Source: Trametopsis cervina
Taxonomy: Eukaryota; Basidiomycota; Agaricomycetes; Polyporales; Irpicaceae
Direction of reading: 5' to 3'
DNA length: 64,000 nt
Assembly: GCA_022385755.1 (NCBI GenBank)
Contig: MU278348.1
Coordinates: 1,399,035-1,463,034 of the forward strand
The position numbers and the translations under genes were made by a program. Each line of letters begins with the position of its first letter. Position 1 is the first letter of the stretch. Under the pieces are notes generated by a model. The model saw nothing but the letters and a program-made list of their open reading frames with translations, ran no database searches and had not been told where the DNA came from. Positions 24,082-34,315 of this stretch are shown in pieces.

Positions 24082-24848
24082 TCATCGAGGATCAAGTGTC
24101 ATAGTGCCGTCGTCATTCATGACCACGTCCTCTTCCAACATTTCTGGCTCATCCTCGTCTGCCGCGGCTTGAGGTTTTGACACGAATTGATGCAAAGTGG
24201 TCTTTTGCTCTTGCAGCGCCTTTGGTTTCCGTTTACCAGTAGGCTCTTCCTCGTACAGAGGGATAAATTCTACACAAAGTGTGTGAGCATAACAGATACA
24301 TCCGACTTGCAGGGTTGCATACCTTCGAGAAACCAAAACTCGTCGGCTCTCCGCACAGCCGAAGCTAGATACCCGTGAGCTCTTACGCGACTCTCCTGCA
24401 TAGGCTGCACGTACCCACGTCTTTACGCTGCACAGTCACGCGGTTCTCCCGCACAGCGAGACTATGGCTGGCCTGCGACAGTCGACATATGAACTCCTCC
24501 GTTGCGAGCGATACAAGCAAGACCGCCTCTCGTGTTACCATCGGTAGTTCCTACATGAGCACCATAGTTTTTATCCAACGAGTGCGTATATTTTGGAAGA
24601 GCACTCGCCTTATCGGCCTTCAATATCTTTTGGACTCTCGACACAGGGAAAATAGACTTCCCTGGCACACGCGTCAGGGTTTGAGGCTCTTTCCCTTTGC
24701 GTTTCTTGGTCGAGCGTTGCTCAGTGTTTGCATCGCCCGCCGGGTCGAGGTCAGCTCCCTCGAAGATATCTTGGGTATCTTCGTCGACATTGTCGTCTAT
24801 CATCTGACTGTTATCATCTTGTTGTTGGATATTATGGTGTTCACTCAT
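24082..24848 (-). CDS. Histone-fold protein of the Pol epsilon/CHRAC type (POLE4/Dpb3-like)
   Basis: The start MSEHHNIQQQDDNSQMIDDN opens an acidic N-terminus and a basic stretch (RSTKKRKGKEPQTLTR). The histone fold reads KSIFPVSRVQKILKADK, ELPMVTREAVLLVSLATEEF, ICRLSQASHSLAVRENRVTV and QRKDV, then ASAVRRADEFWFLEEFIPLY, a helix typical of POLE4/Dpb3 and CHRAC-15 rather than of NF-YC or DRAP1. The tail is Lys- and then acid-rich and ends TMTLDPR. Such proteins pair with a Dpb4/CHRAC-14 partner in DNA polymerase epsilon or in ISWI remodelling complexes. The first intron has a GC donor (24551-24608); without it the conserved ADK-ELPMV junction is lost. I cannot tell which complex this member serves. 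Confidence 0.78.
24551..24608 (-). other. GC-AG intron in the histone-fold gene
   Basis: On the coding strand the exon ends AAG, followed by GCGAGT and an acceptor CATGTAG. The 58-nt intron keeps frame and restores the continuous helix of the histone fold. No GT donor nearby gives the correct phase. Confidence 0.75.
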
Positions 24849-25084
24849 GGAGGACGTACGCTGTTGCAATGAGGGTATGAACGTGTCACGTCCTGCAATC
24901 ACCGTCGCGTGACGTAACGCGTCTGGGAGTCTGCCGTTCGCCGTTTGCTCTATCGTACCTTGACTCTGTTCTTTTCCAGGCTCTATGATTTTTTCTTCTT
25001 CTTGATCTCAGCTTTCTATGACATCAACAAGCTATGACTGGCATTCTGTGTGATGCGTGATCGTGTGCTCTCCAATACTCAGCA
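24849..25084. other. Short intergenic region
   Basis: Upstream region of the histone-fold gene; TC-rich near 24980-25010. Nothing else seen. Confidence 0.4.
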
Positions 25085-26220
25085 ATGTCGAAGATCCCCC
25101 GTCGCCAGCCTCAAGATACCGCTCCACTCCTCTTGCGTGTATAAACACTGACTGTCCTTAGCAGCATAGCACAAATCTTAACGTCGCCTTTGCTTAGGTC
25201 TTATACGTTGGCGCAGTATTGTGCAGATCATGTATTACCGGCTCCTAGTACTCCGGAGGTATAACTAAGGATGAATTCCCACCTGGATTTATGGTGGGCT
25301 TGCCTATCCCTGACCTGTTCTGTCCTCAACAGCTACTACAACCCACCCAAGTCCAATAGATTGAAGCCTCCGCGAGTTTACTGGTCCGCTTCCCAATAGA
25401 GCTGCGCGTTCCATATCGTACAAGAGTCCCAAAGGTGCTACCGTTGCATGTGCAAACTTGGCAAATGCACCTCTACCAGGCCTCACGTCACGGTCGATAT
25501 GACAGGTATGTACGTATTCCGTGCCATGCGACTCCGTGATGTCAATATTGATGCTCATCGCCATGCAGGAACTTCTGCGAACACGGACGATATCCCTTGT
25601 CCTATGACATTGCTGATGATCCTGCCATCGAGGTAACGCAAGAGGGAACTGGAGGCGAAGTACCGGCACTGTGCTCTGCTGCTGATTTTCCAGCATTAAC
25701 TATATAGGAACGTGAGTTCTGTGATCACGTCTTGTCAAGATACCATCACTCAAGTTGTAACTTGATACAGTGCCCTCCGTGGATACTGTCGAGGCTGTGT
25801 TCCTTTGACATCACAATTCTGTTGCGAGCAAGAGTGGGTCGCGGATGCTTCCTGACATCCGTGGCAGTTTGCATCCAGCAAGGCTATGCCACTACTAGTG
25901 CGGAACTATGCTCTGGGATCAGATCCTTGTGCTGTGAGCCCACTGACTATTACTGCGTCAGCGGTATTCGTGTACAGGGCCAATCCACCGTCAGCCAGAT
26001 ATCCTGACATTGATTCTGCACACGCTGCCACCACTCCTATCTCCATATGTACTTGGAGGGCGCAGCGCCCTCGACGAAGATCACCTTAACCGTCAGCGCC
26101 CTGCGCAATGTGGGGTACTACATCGATGTATAGGTGAGTTGCACTTCTTCTCTGAAGCAGCGAACTCAAGGGCTATTAAGACATTCTTCAAGGTCTCGAG
26201 CGACATTCCGTAAATGACTT
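25085..26220 (+). pseudogene. Unassigned gene-like region: possible orphan or decayed gene
   Basis: Several plus-strand pieces look coding and are flanked by good splice signals, but I could not join them into one safe model. Candidate exon pieces: MSKIPRRQPQDTAPLLLR (ATG at 25085), CADHVLPAPSTPE ending at a GTATAACT donor, IEASASLLVRFPIELRVPYR followed by TRVPKVLPLHVQTWQMHLYQ and ASRHGRYDR, a 63-nt intron (GTATGT to CATGCAG) and NFCEHGRYPLSYDIADDPAI. Weaker pieces follow at 25765-26120. The first junction needs a phase that no GT donor offers, which suggests either a missed exon or a frameshift. I recognise no domain. A minus-strand ORF at 25304-25696 is the mirror image of this frame and reads across the intron. 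It may be a lineage-specific gene, or one damaged by mutation. Confidence 0.3.
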
Positions 26221-27073
26221 CAAAGCCAACGGAGACCGATGCCCTGAGGCGCCGCCTACTGAATATGCCGACGCTTGCCGCAGCGGGAGCAGTACCTGAC
26301 AGGTTCTTCTCTCAATTATTCTGGTGTGTCAATCTGTGCGCCTGTCGAATTCTTGATCACCAGCATGCACACCAGCTCATATCCACTATCGCGTATGACA
26401 GATCCCCGAGGACTGACAGAGGTCTGGTGTCCGCGATGCTGTAACTGCAGCTCTCACGTACACGCGTACAGGTCGTGCATCTGTGGCCTGTTATGGCACG
26501 AAACTGCCAGGAAGCGTACATGCCTCCGTCCTCTGAGTCGGGCCCCGCCCATGAGGCATTGTGAGTATGCTCGATGCTTTGGTCACACAAGTACTGAACG
26601 TCATTTATTGCTTTGGTTTGACCAGTGCCATTTGTGCATATGAGCACATGCGGTCAGCCACAACAATGTTTATAGACCTTGTAAGTCCTTTTTGTGTACC
26701 GCTACAGGATATATTGAGCCCAACGACTCTGGTCCAGAAGTGCCATGTTTTTCTACAAATTTTATGGCCCTTCTTCCCTGCTGGCTGGCGAGAAATGTCT
26801 AGAACGTCATTATACCGCCGTCTAACTGCGATTCTGACGGTGGCATTGACATGACCTCGGCTGGCCGTCTATAATCATTCAGTAACAAGTCACTTCATCC
26901 ATTCCGTACGTGCATCAGGACACAGGGCGAGCGCGTACGTTATCTTCAGCGTTATAACACGTCGTTCCCCTGATAGTGAACCAAGATGGAATTATAAATA
27001 AGGGGGTCAATCCGCATGAAATACTCTGCTGGTCCTTGGCCTGTCCTTTCCTTGCGTTCGTCACAATTTTGCG
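26221..27073. other. Region upstream of the CPL1-like gene
   Basis: An open stretch begins MTSKPTETDALRRRLLNMP at 26214 but lacks a supported continuation. Otherwise this holds the promoter of the next gene, with a TATA-like element near 26994. Confidence 0.35.
26994..27001 (+). promoter_or_regulatory. TATA box of the CPL1-like gene
   Basis: TATAAATA about 73-80 bp upstream of the ATG at 27074, the usual spacing for a regulated fungal promoter. Confidence 0.5.
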
Positions 27074-28185
27074 ATGCGTTTACAAATTCTCAGTCTCCTC
27101 GCTCTTGTGGCGGCACCCGCCCAGGTTCTTGGCCGTGCGTCCTACAAGATCCATGGCCGTGGTACTAGCGATACTTGCGCTCAGCTCAACGGTTTGTTGG
27201 AAGTCCCTGAGCCCTTCGCAGGCGTCATCCCTGTTGGGTCTCTGAGTACGTCGGACTCAGATATGCACATACATCCCTGACAGCTCATACAATATATTTC
27301 AGATATCTGCCTCTGCTTGTCTGATATTCCTGAGGTTTTAACTACCAACGGTGTGGCCATTGCAGCGGTCGCTGTCTCTGGGAGAGATGCAACTGTCACA
27401 GCTCTCACCAATATGGTACGGAAGATTGCGCATCACTTTGGCCCTTCAATTGAAATTCTTGGATATAGGTTCACAATGCCGCTAACCATAAGTTCTGCCC
27501 ATTCCCCGACAACGCTGAGCCAAGTTGCAGCTCTAGGTGAGCATTCACGTATATCACAGCGCGATAAACATACTGAGGATAAGGGGAATAGTAACTTGTG
27601 TGGTTTCGGATGCAAGAACGGGTTCATTCCGTTCCCTCCGCTCATCCCCATTGAGTGCATTTGCCCTCTTCCGAAGAAAGTCTGCAATGGGGTCTGCGGA
27701 GACTTCAAAGTCTGCCCTTCTGGTAAGCCCAAGAAGAGGGAGTTGGACGCGCAAGAGCAACGTCAGCTCTGCCCACCAGGTCTTACGGCTTGCGGCATCT
27801 ATGGCTTCACTTCCACAGACGCTTGGGAGTGTATCAATACCAAGTCCGATCTCGAAAGCTGTAAGTCTCACGTACTAACTATCAAACACTGCTTGCTGGC
27901 CTCTTCAGTCGCTGTATGTGCTCATCATGTATATGTTCAACAGGTGGTGGCTGCGCCGTAGGCTTAGGCCGTACTCCTGCACTGGGGGTCGACTGCACGG
28001 CAATCCCGGGCGTCATGGACGTCTCTTGTATCTCAGGATCTTGCTCAGTCCAGCGCTGCCAGCCTGGATTCGAAGTTACTGCGGACGGCGCGTATTGCAT
28101 TCGCGACGGTTCGGCCGGACAGAGCGTTATTCAAGCCGCTGCGTACGGCCTCGAGCATGTTCCTCTCCAGAAGAAGTCTGCTTAG
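27074..28185 (+). CDS. Secreted cysteine-rich protein, CPL1-like
   Basis: The protein starts with a signal peptide (MRLQILSLLALVAAPAQVLG) and has no later membrane span, so it should be secreted. Five exons were joined; junctions restore LNICLCLSDIPE, TNMVHNAANHKFCPFPD and DLESCGGCAVGLG. A central Cys-rich part (CGFGCKNGFIPFP, IECICPLPKKVCNGVCGDF) is followed by the CPL1-like domain: CPPGLTACGIYGFTSTDAWE, CINTKSDLESCGGC, DCTAIPGVMDVSCISGSCSV and QRCQPGFEVTADGAYC. Total is about 270 residues with about 25 cysteines, probably all in disulphides. CPL1 itself is a secreted virulence-linked protein of Cryptococcus; relatives are abundant in mushrooms, mostly unstudied. A KKR site (PKKRELDAQEQRQ) between the two Cys-rich parts fits Kex2 processing. 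A TATA box precedes it. Confidence 0.85.
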
Positions 28186-28390
28186 CGTCGGAGTGATTCT
28201 CCAGAGACATGGGGTCATGCGCATGAGCCTGTATGAATAGTCGTCGAAAGAACCGATATCGTCCTGTACCGTCTGAAAACTGATACGAATATCCTGCGTC
28301 GAGCTGAACTGACAGAAATGTACTAAAACGCGGGTTGATGGATACGAACTTCTGGTAATGAACATATTCTGACTAAACTAGAGTGAAGCA

Positions 28391-31300
28391 TTAAGAGATA
28401 TGAAGGTTGCTAGAGCTGGTATCATGGTGACCCGCAAGTGGCGTCAGCGGATTCGACGTGTCAATACTCATTGGCGGAGACGATGAAGGAAGTTGCATTG
28501 CTTCAATTCGGCGTGCGATAAGCTTATTGAATGCATTCTGGAATGGTGGTGGTCAGATTCAGATGGTACGTGAGTCTCAACAGGAACACTCACAATTCGA
28601 TCATGGCCGATCAGGTTCGCGAACTCTTCTGACCGTTGCTCAGCAGGTTTATCGAGAAAGGCATCCAGACTGTTTCTGCTGAGAATGACCGCAGCAGCAA
28701 AAACATTCATGCCTTCTAGCGCTGCAAGATCACGTTCGTCCTATTTAAAGTTGTGAATATCCGTGAGGCTGTCATCCTACGAGGGTGCAAGGGGTACGTA
28801 CTGGGTCTTCTTCGTCTATACTCAACCAATGGCGATCGTCCCATATTTGCCCGTTTGACCTATCTTGTGTTTGAACGATATGACCCCATCTTCTGATCGT
28901 TCTGGCTGCGAAGTACGATGACATGGGAAAGGCGAATTGGACCCGTACTCCCCCTCGCTTGTCCAAACAGGCTTCTGCGATTTCCAGATCTCGTTTGAAT
29001 CTTTTCACCGCCTTTACGAAAGGAGGTGAGAAATGGTTGATGGTAGTAGCCTTTTCGGATAGACCGGATTCTGTTAAAGGCACTGTCTCAAATATTATGA
29101 GTATTTGGGAGAATCGCCAGGAAAGATCGTTGACTCGGGCCTTGAGCGATTCTGATTGCGAGGGTAAGGTTTGCAAGCTGAATATAACGATCGCATTATA
29201 GGGGTCTACTAAGATATCTGCACCATCGAGAGTTTCACGTTCCACAAGTTGAACTTTGCATTCGGAAGAAGACAAGGCACGTGTAAGACCCAGCATCTGT
29301 ATGCAGTCGAGTGATGCAAGGTAGCGGTGCCAGCTATCCGGGAGGAATGATTGGTCAGGTGGTAACAGTACTGACTCGCTGAGTACGTCAGGAAATTCGG
29401 CGGCGGTAGACTCGGCAACAGGAGCCGTCATTACTGTGTCCACGGCGATGGAGGGTATCGAGTTGGAGATAGCATCAACCTTTTTGGAGCGCAGCCGCAT
29501 GAACGCTTCTAAGGATTGTTTTGCAGACCCTCCCTGCGAATTGGCAAAATACGAGTTTGAACAGTCAGCAACTCCGGATTGAGTTCCCCGAGAAGTAGGC
29601 ATCGCTAGGTGAGATCGTTGCTCGAATTGCTGTGGAGCGACACCTTGCCAGTAACTCGGGATTGGATCTATATTAGGTCCTGGGACTGTAGACTCTGAGC
29701 GGAATGATGCGACGAGTTTCTTGACCTGATTATCGTGGGCATCAGACAGCAAGAGCATAGAAGACTCAGCACAGTACAAAGTTGGTCCAAGAGAGCGAGC
29801 AGAATCACGGGCAGGAGGTGAGGCGGACCGTCGGAAACTGCCAAAGTGCATAGGATCTACATCAGAAAAGAGTTCATCGAGGTTGTCATCAGGACCTTGA
29901 AAGTCGCTAGCACTGTCTGCAAGTTCAAGATAGCTTTGTCGACCCGCAGCCTCCGATTCAGGTGCAGGCCAGTCAGGCAGACAGATTCCCGAGTCATCGA
30001 TGTCTTCTGAATATTTCGAGGACATATTCATCCCCCTGATGTCGTGCGCAGGTAGCGAAGGGAGTTGAGGCGAGAAAAGCTTTACATCGTAGCTGAGAGA
30101 TAGAGGTACTTTCAGACGCTTGAGGGGACGTTCGTCTAGGTGTTCTGCTTCGATGTTTCCATCCGATATATCTTCATTGTCACTGTCGTAAGAGGGATGA
30201 GAGAGGTCATGCGTTCTCCTGCGCTCGGCAGCAGTCAAAATTAGTGCAGCGCGGTCGTCCTCCTTTCCGCCTATCGGTGCACCCACTGCGTACATATCGG
30301 CCTCATGCCACTTGCGGTCCGCAACGTTATGCGACTCCAGTTCTATGGAGGAGAGAAGGTTAGACAGTGCCTTCGCCGCGTCGCTTCGCTCTTGACTAGA
30401 GCTGTTTTGAGGGTCTAGGACGTGGTCTTGTTGAATATTCCCTGCTACTCCGGACACCTCTTCGTTGGTAGGCACACTATTCGCAAAGTTGAAGGGCCTG
30501 AAAGAAGCAAAATTGAGTTCGCATCGCTGAGTAACACCGAAACAAAAAGCCGCGTGATGACTAACCGCCAGCTGAGCTCCAAGTTCAGGGACTGGAACCC
30601 TTTAATCTTCTTCAAACAACGTACACCGGTGAAGCGGTGTGGAACACCACCACCGGCTACATCACTGGTATCATCCAGGAGCTCTCTGAGATTACTTGGC
30701 AGTGTCAACCCGAGCTCGAGTTCACTCGGTGGAGGCAAGTCTGGGACTACAGGGTGGAGCAAGACATGAGCACATGGAATCCTCGCGAGCGTTCAGCATG
30801 GAGACGCACCGTCCATTAGCATCGTATCGCGTTCATCAAGCTTCTCATTTAAGATAAATGATGAGGGGTCGAGCTGTTGCGCGGTACCGGCGTATAGTTC
30901 GTGGTCGACCAATTTGAGGATTGCTCGCAAGTCATTGTTGCACTCGTCATTAACTGCAGTGCTATTGTCTTCGTCAAGTACGGCCTCAAATTGATCTAAT
31001 TCAGCAAAGACCGTCGGAGGTTGACCGAGCGTGGAATATATTCCTGCTATTGACGTCCGCGGGGAAGAAGGTTGCGATGTAGGAGAGCGCATGACTTGTA
31101 CACCGTTTTGGGGAAGATGGCTGGGACTTGTGGAGACGGGGTGTAAGAATGATAGATAGTTGGCTAGCCTGGCATATCCTCAGTATGCGAGAGCATGGTG
31201 TATGCAACAACGAAATCACATACTGTTCCTTGTCTCCAAGCAGCGCTAATCGCTCATTAAAGCCTCCAATCCGTTCCGCACGGGGAATTTCATGCTCCTC

Positions 31301-32602
31301 TAGATTTGCAAAAATTAGCATCGGGTGCTGCACTTCGAGATAGCGCATTACCCATCATATCTACCCGTGACTGGTGGACGGGAGAAGATGATGATATCAG
31401 CCATCTCATATCTAAGTCGTCGACTACGGCATCCAGTGGTGGTATCGGGGAAGAAGGAACATGGGGGATTTCTATTGTCCAGAATGTCAATCCCATTAAA
31501 TTCGACGAACATTGTCAATTTCATCAGCAACAGCACTTACGCCACCCATCCACAACGAGCATATCCTGCTTGTAACGTTCTTGTGAGGTTTGTTCGTCAT
31601 CGAGGATTTCGATCTTTGTTTCTGAAAGCAGTGCTTTGCCCAGATGTTCGTAATCTACGAGCTCACTGTTTAGACTGCGAGGTGACGCTTCAGAGTCAGG
31701 CAGTAATGTCTTGATGAACATCGGGGGAGATAAAAGCCTCGGTAGCTCTACTGTTGGTGAAATACAACGAAGGAAATTCTCGCGGGACAAATCACATGCC
31801 GTTCGCTCCAGCAGAGTTGAGGGGCGATGGAAGGCCGTCGCGCAATCCTTCAAAAGAGACATCATATCGGTATGAGTTGCAGCATCTACCGATATACGAT
31901 CGCTTCTGAAGATGGAACAAGTGAGAATGTTTCTTAGGAGAATAAGCGCATACATACAGGCTATGATATGCTGAAGGTATCTGCTGCTCTGGATACTCGT
32001 CATTCCGCACTTCCTCGATTTGGAATGAGGCCAGCAAGCCATCAAACGAATTGAGAGTATCCCGTGGTGCCCCCAGTTCCTTCAAAGGAGTTTCCTGCCT
32101 AGCAGAAGCGCATAGGATAGGTGACAAAGGGGTTGTGGTAGGGAAATCTTCGTATTGCTGTGTCATCAGAAAGTAGAGCAAGCAGAAATATTGTCGGTCA
32201 CCTTCAGCATCAGACCAGCAAGTGACTGTCTGTCGCAGGCTGGAAACACGATTGATTGACAAACTCTTCTTGATTAATGACAATGCTTCCGGGTCCGCAG
32301 CGCATTGCTCGCTGTAGAGGAGCGCATCCTTTAATTTCAGAGCTAAGCTGATTTGTTCGTATAAAGGGGGTTCAAGAGATGGTGACGTCGACTCATTGCT
32401 GGGGACGATGGTCAAAGACGGTATCAAACCCTGGCCAAGAGTACACATAAGCTGACATCAAGAGTATCCAATATAGACTCGCCTCTGAGACTGCATCTTC
32501 CGTGTATTGCACGTAGTCTATCGCGAGATGAGTGAGCGCATAATCGAGGAGAAGCGAGCGAATATGCGCCCTGAGAGTAATTTCGCGGTCTTCAGTGGTC
32601 AT
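28391..32602 (-). CDS. XPF-like meiotic protein, SHOC1/Zip2 type (probable)
   Basis: A large gene of about 1,200 codons. It starts MTTEDREITLRAHIRSLLLD (32602) and spans several exons; the biggest, 28772-30510, is joined upstream by SWR-PFNFANSVPTNEEVSG. Near the C-terminus lies an XPF-nuclease-like fold: CKVQLVERETLDGADILVDP, YNAIVIFSLQTLPSQSESLK, WRFSQILIIFETVP and VQFAFPMSSYFAARTIRRW. The ERKxxxD catalytic motif of active XPF is absent. After an intron comes a helix-hairpin-helix segment (DERDLAALEGMNVFAAAVIL, EEFANLIGHDRI, NAFNKLIARRIEAMQL). Inactive XPF core plus HhH, the LSWRPF stretch and length fit SHOC1/Zip2, a ZMM protein that pairs with Spo16 and stabilises crossover intermediates in meiosis. 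The middle is disordered and acidic. The first intron has a GC donor. Exon borders between 30500 and 32400 are approximate. Identity is inferred from fold and layout, not from a signature motif. Confidence 0.6.
32431..32482 (-). other. GC-AG intron in the SHOC1/Zip2-like gene
   Basis: The first exon ends in SEA/SE at GAG followed by GCGAGT; the acceptor is TTGGCCAG, after which GLIPSLTIVPSNES continues in frame. The 52-nt intron is in phase only with the GC donor; the neighbouring GT leads into a frame that soon stops. Confidence 0.6.
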
Positions 32603-34257
32603 GTTGAGTAACTCTGACCATTAGTAGGCTGAAGGCAGTGCTTAAAGTCACCGTGGACGCGTCGCGTTGTCGTGAGAAACACGATCACGTGTATGGCATC
32701 AATATTGAGATATTCACTTCAACTCCCTCAGGAGACTCTTTGACTCGCATCGAGGCCTCACCAACCGACTTCAACCTGTGTTCTGTTTGCAGATCGTCTG
32801 GCAGGTCAAGTTATTCGGATACAACGGCCCTCGAAGCAAGTCCTGACTGTCCGACTCAATTCCGCTCCTGAGGCAGCTTCGTCACTATGCGGCCTTCAGC
32901 AAAGACCCTCATATTCTCTGACAGCATAACGTCTCGGCTGCCTGAAGGCAGAGAACTCAACAAGAGTCTTCTGGGTGTCAACATTCTTCCTGCCGAAGAG
33001 GAAGGCATGTTGGACATTTCTAGAAGCGATCTCCTTATCGACCCTCCTGCCGCTTCTCCTCGTGGCAGTGAAGGAGCTATAATCTGCAAACGAAACTCCT
33101 AAACGCATCCCTCACATATCTAGCGATGTATTTTGAAAAATCTTTGCGCGTAGTATGGTATGTTCCTTGCCCTGCAGTGATTGCTTTTCGATGAGACCGC
33201 TCCTCTGCCACCGGTGTTAGCATACCACTTGACGGAGGCCAACCTCCGAATCATCTGACAATCGACTTATTTTTGGATTGGTGCTCACCGGTGTAGAAGA
33301 CGTCTTACGAACCAATTTAGCGACTTCTATATCAACCTCGTGAGCATTTCAAAGGCTGGTGGTGAGCACAACAGTACTGCTTTAGGCATGCTCTGACAAG
33401 CTATTTTCATCGCGTATCGGAATTGCCGAGGTTCTACCTAGTGGCCATACAAGTCTTATAGACCCAGGGGGACAATATCATTGCTATTCTTCAGGTACAG
33501 GTTATCCCCCTATATGCACGTTAGAAGTACTGATAAATGTATGATGCAGACTTCGTCATCGGGAAATCGCGCCCATGAACTTCACCTGGACACTGCGCCG
33601 AATGGTGTGAATAAATTGTTCAATATACGCAAAAGCAACGCTAGGCAGTACCCAGCTCTTCCGCACATTGATGTATACAACGAGACAAACATAGTTCATG
33701 CCCAGCAGAACGAGCCATGAGGCTATCTGCTTGCTGTGCACCCACTCAGTCTCGTCTGGAAAGTGTTTGTGTGAACGAGACGAAGACGCTCCTATGTGCC
33801 CCTCTAACGCCGACGTGAAAGAGCTATGGGGCTCGTGACGCTCGCGGTTCTCTTCCCGTATGCCTTGTGCGAAAATGTCGCATCTGCAGTGAGGCCGCCA
33901 TAGTCGCTTCAGCGTTTTCACGGGTCAATCCGCAGCGAAGACATCTCGTCATGCGATCTACGGCTCACCCGGTTCTCATGAATTTCAAGGGCGCGAAAAC
34001 TGCGTGAAAATATAGAAATAGTTTGTGTGAGTCCTCATTCTTCATAATTAATGAGCTTCAGGGCCTGACTCAGAAATGCACTGTAACTCCTGGGTACGTG
34101 AATGGCTCTTCCTCCTCGTGACATGAGCTGTCAGATCGTGGCATTCTATGCAGGATGTAGAAGCTGAGTCTGGCCCTCGGCAATGGTAACAATTGCATGG
34201 CTATCCCACCAATTGTGCACCACGGTATATGGCCAATAGGGAAGTTTCCTGCACACT
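32603..34257. other. Intergenic stretch of about 1.7 kb with weak ORFs
   Basis: Between the meiotic gene and the esterase. Two plus-strand ORFs (32638-32871 and 32887-33102) lie in the same frame and are parted by one TGA at 32869-32871; the second reads KTLIFSDSITSRLPEGRELN and DISRSDLLIDPPAASPRGSE. Neither has a known domain and the first lacks an early ATG. A minus ORF at 33556-33921 contains one hydrophobic stretch (IASWLVLLGMNYVCLVVYIN) and no other support. A CACGTG lies at 32686-32691. I see no complete gene. Confidence 0.4.
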
Positions 34258-34267
34258 ATATATATAG
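34258..34267 (+). promoter_or_regulatory. TATA element of the carboxylesterase gene
   Basis: TATATATATA about 50 bp before the ATG near 34316; a CCAAT motif lies a little further upstream, near 34234. Together they form a compact strong-promoter layout. Confidence 0.5.
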
Positions 34268-34315
34268 CCCGGATATCCTCGCGCTCATCCGTCCTATTGC
34301 TGCGCTCAGACCAAC

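Noticed and set aside
33556..33921. 121-codon minus-strand ORF with one hydrophobic stretch
   Set aside because: No family, no promoter signs and no splice chain; one hydrophobic segment is expected by chance.
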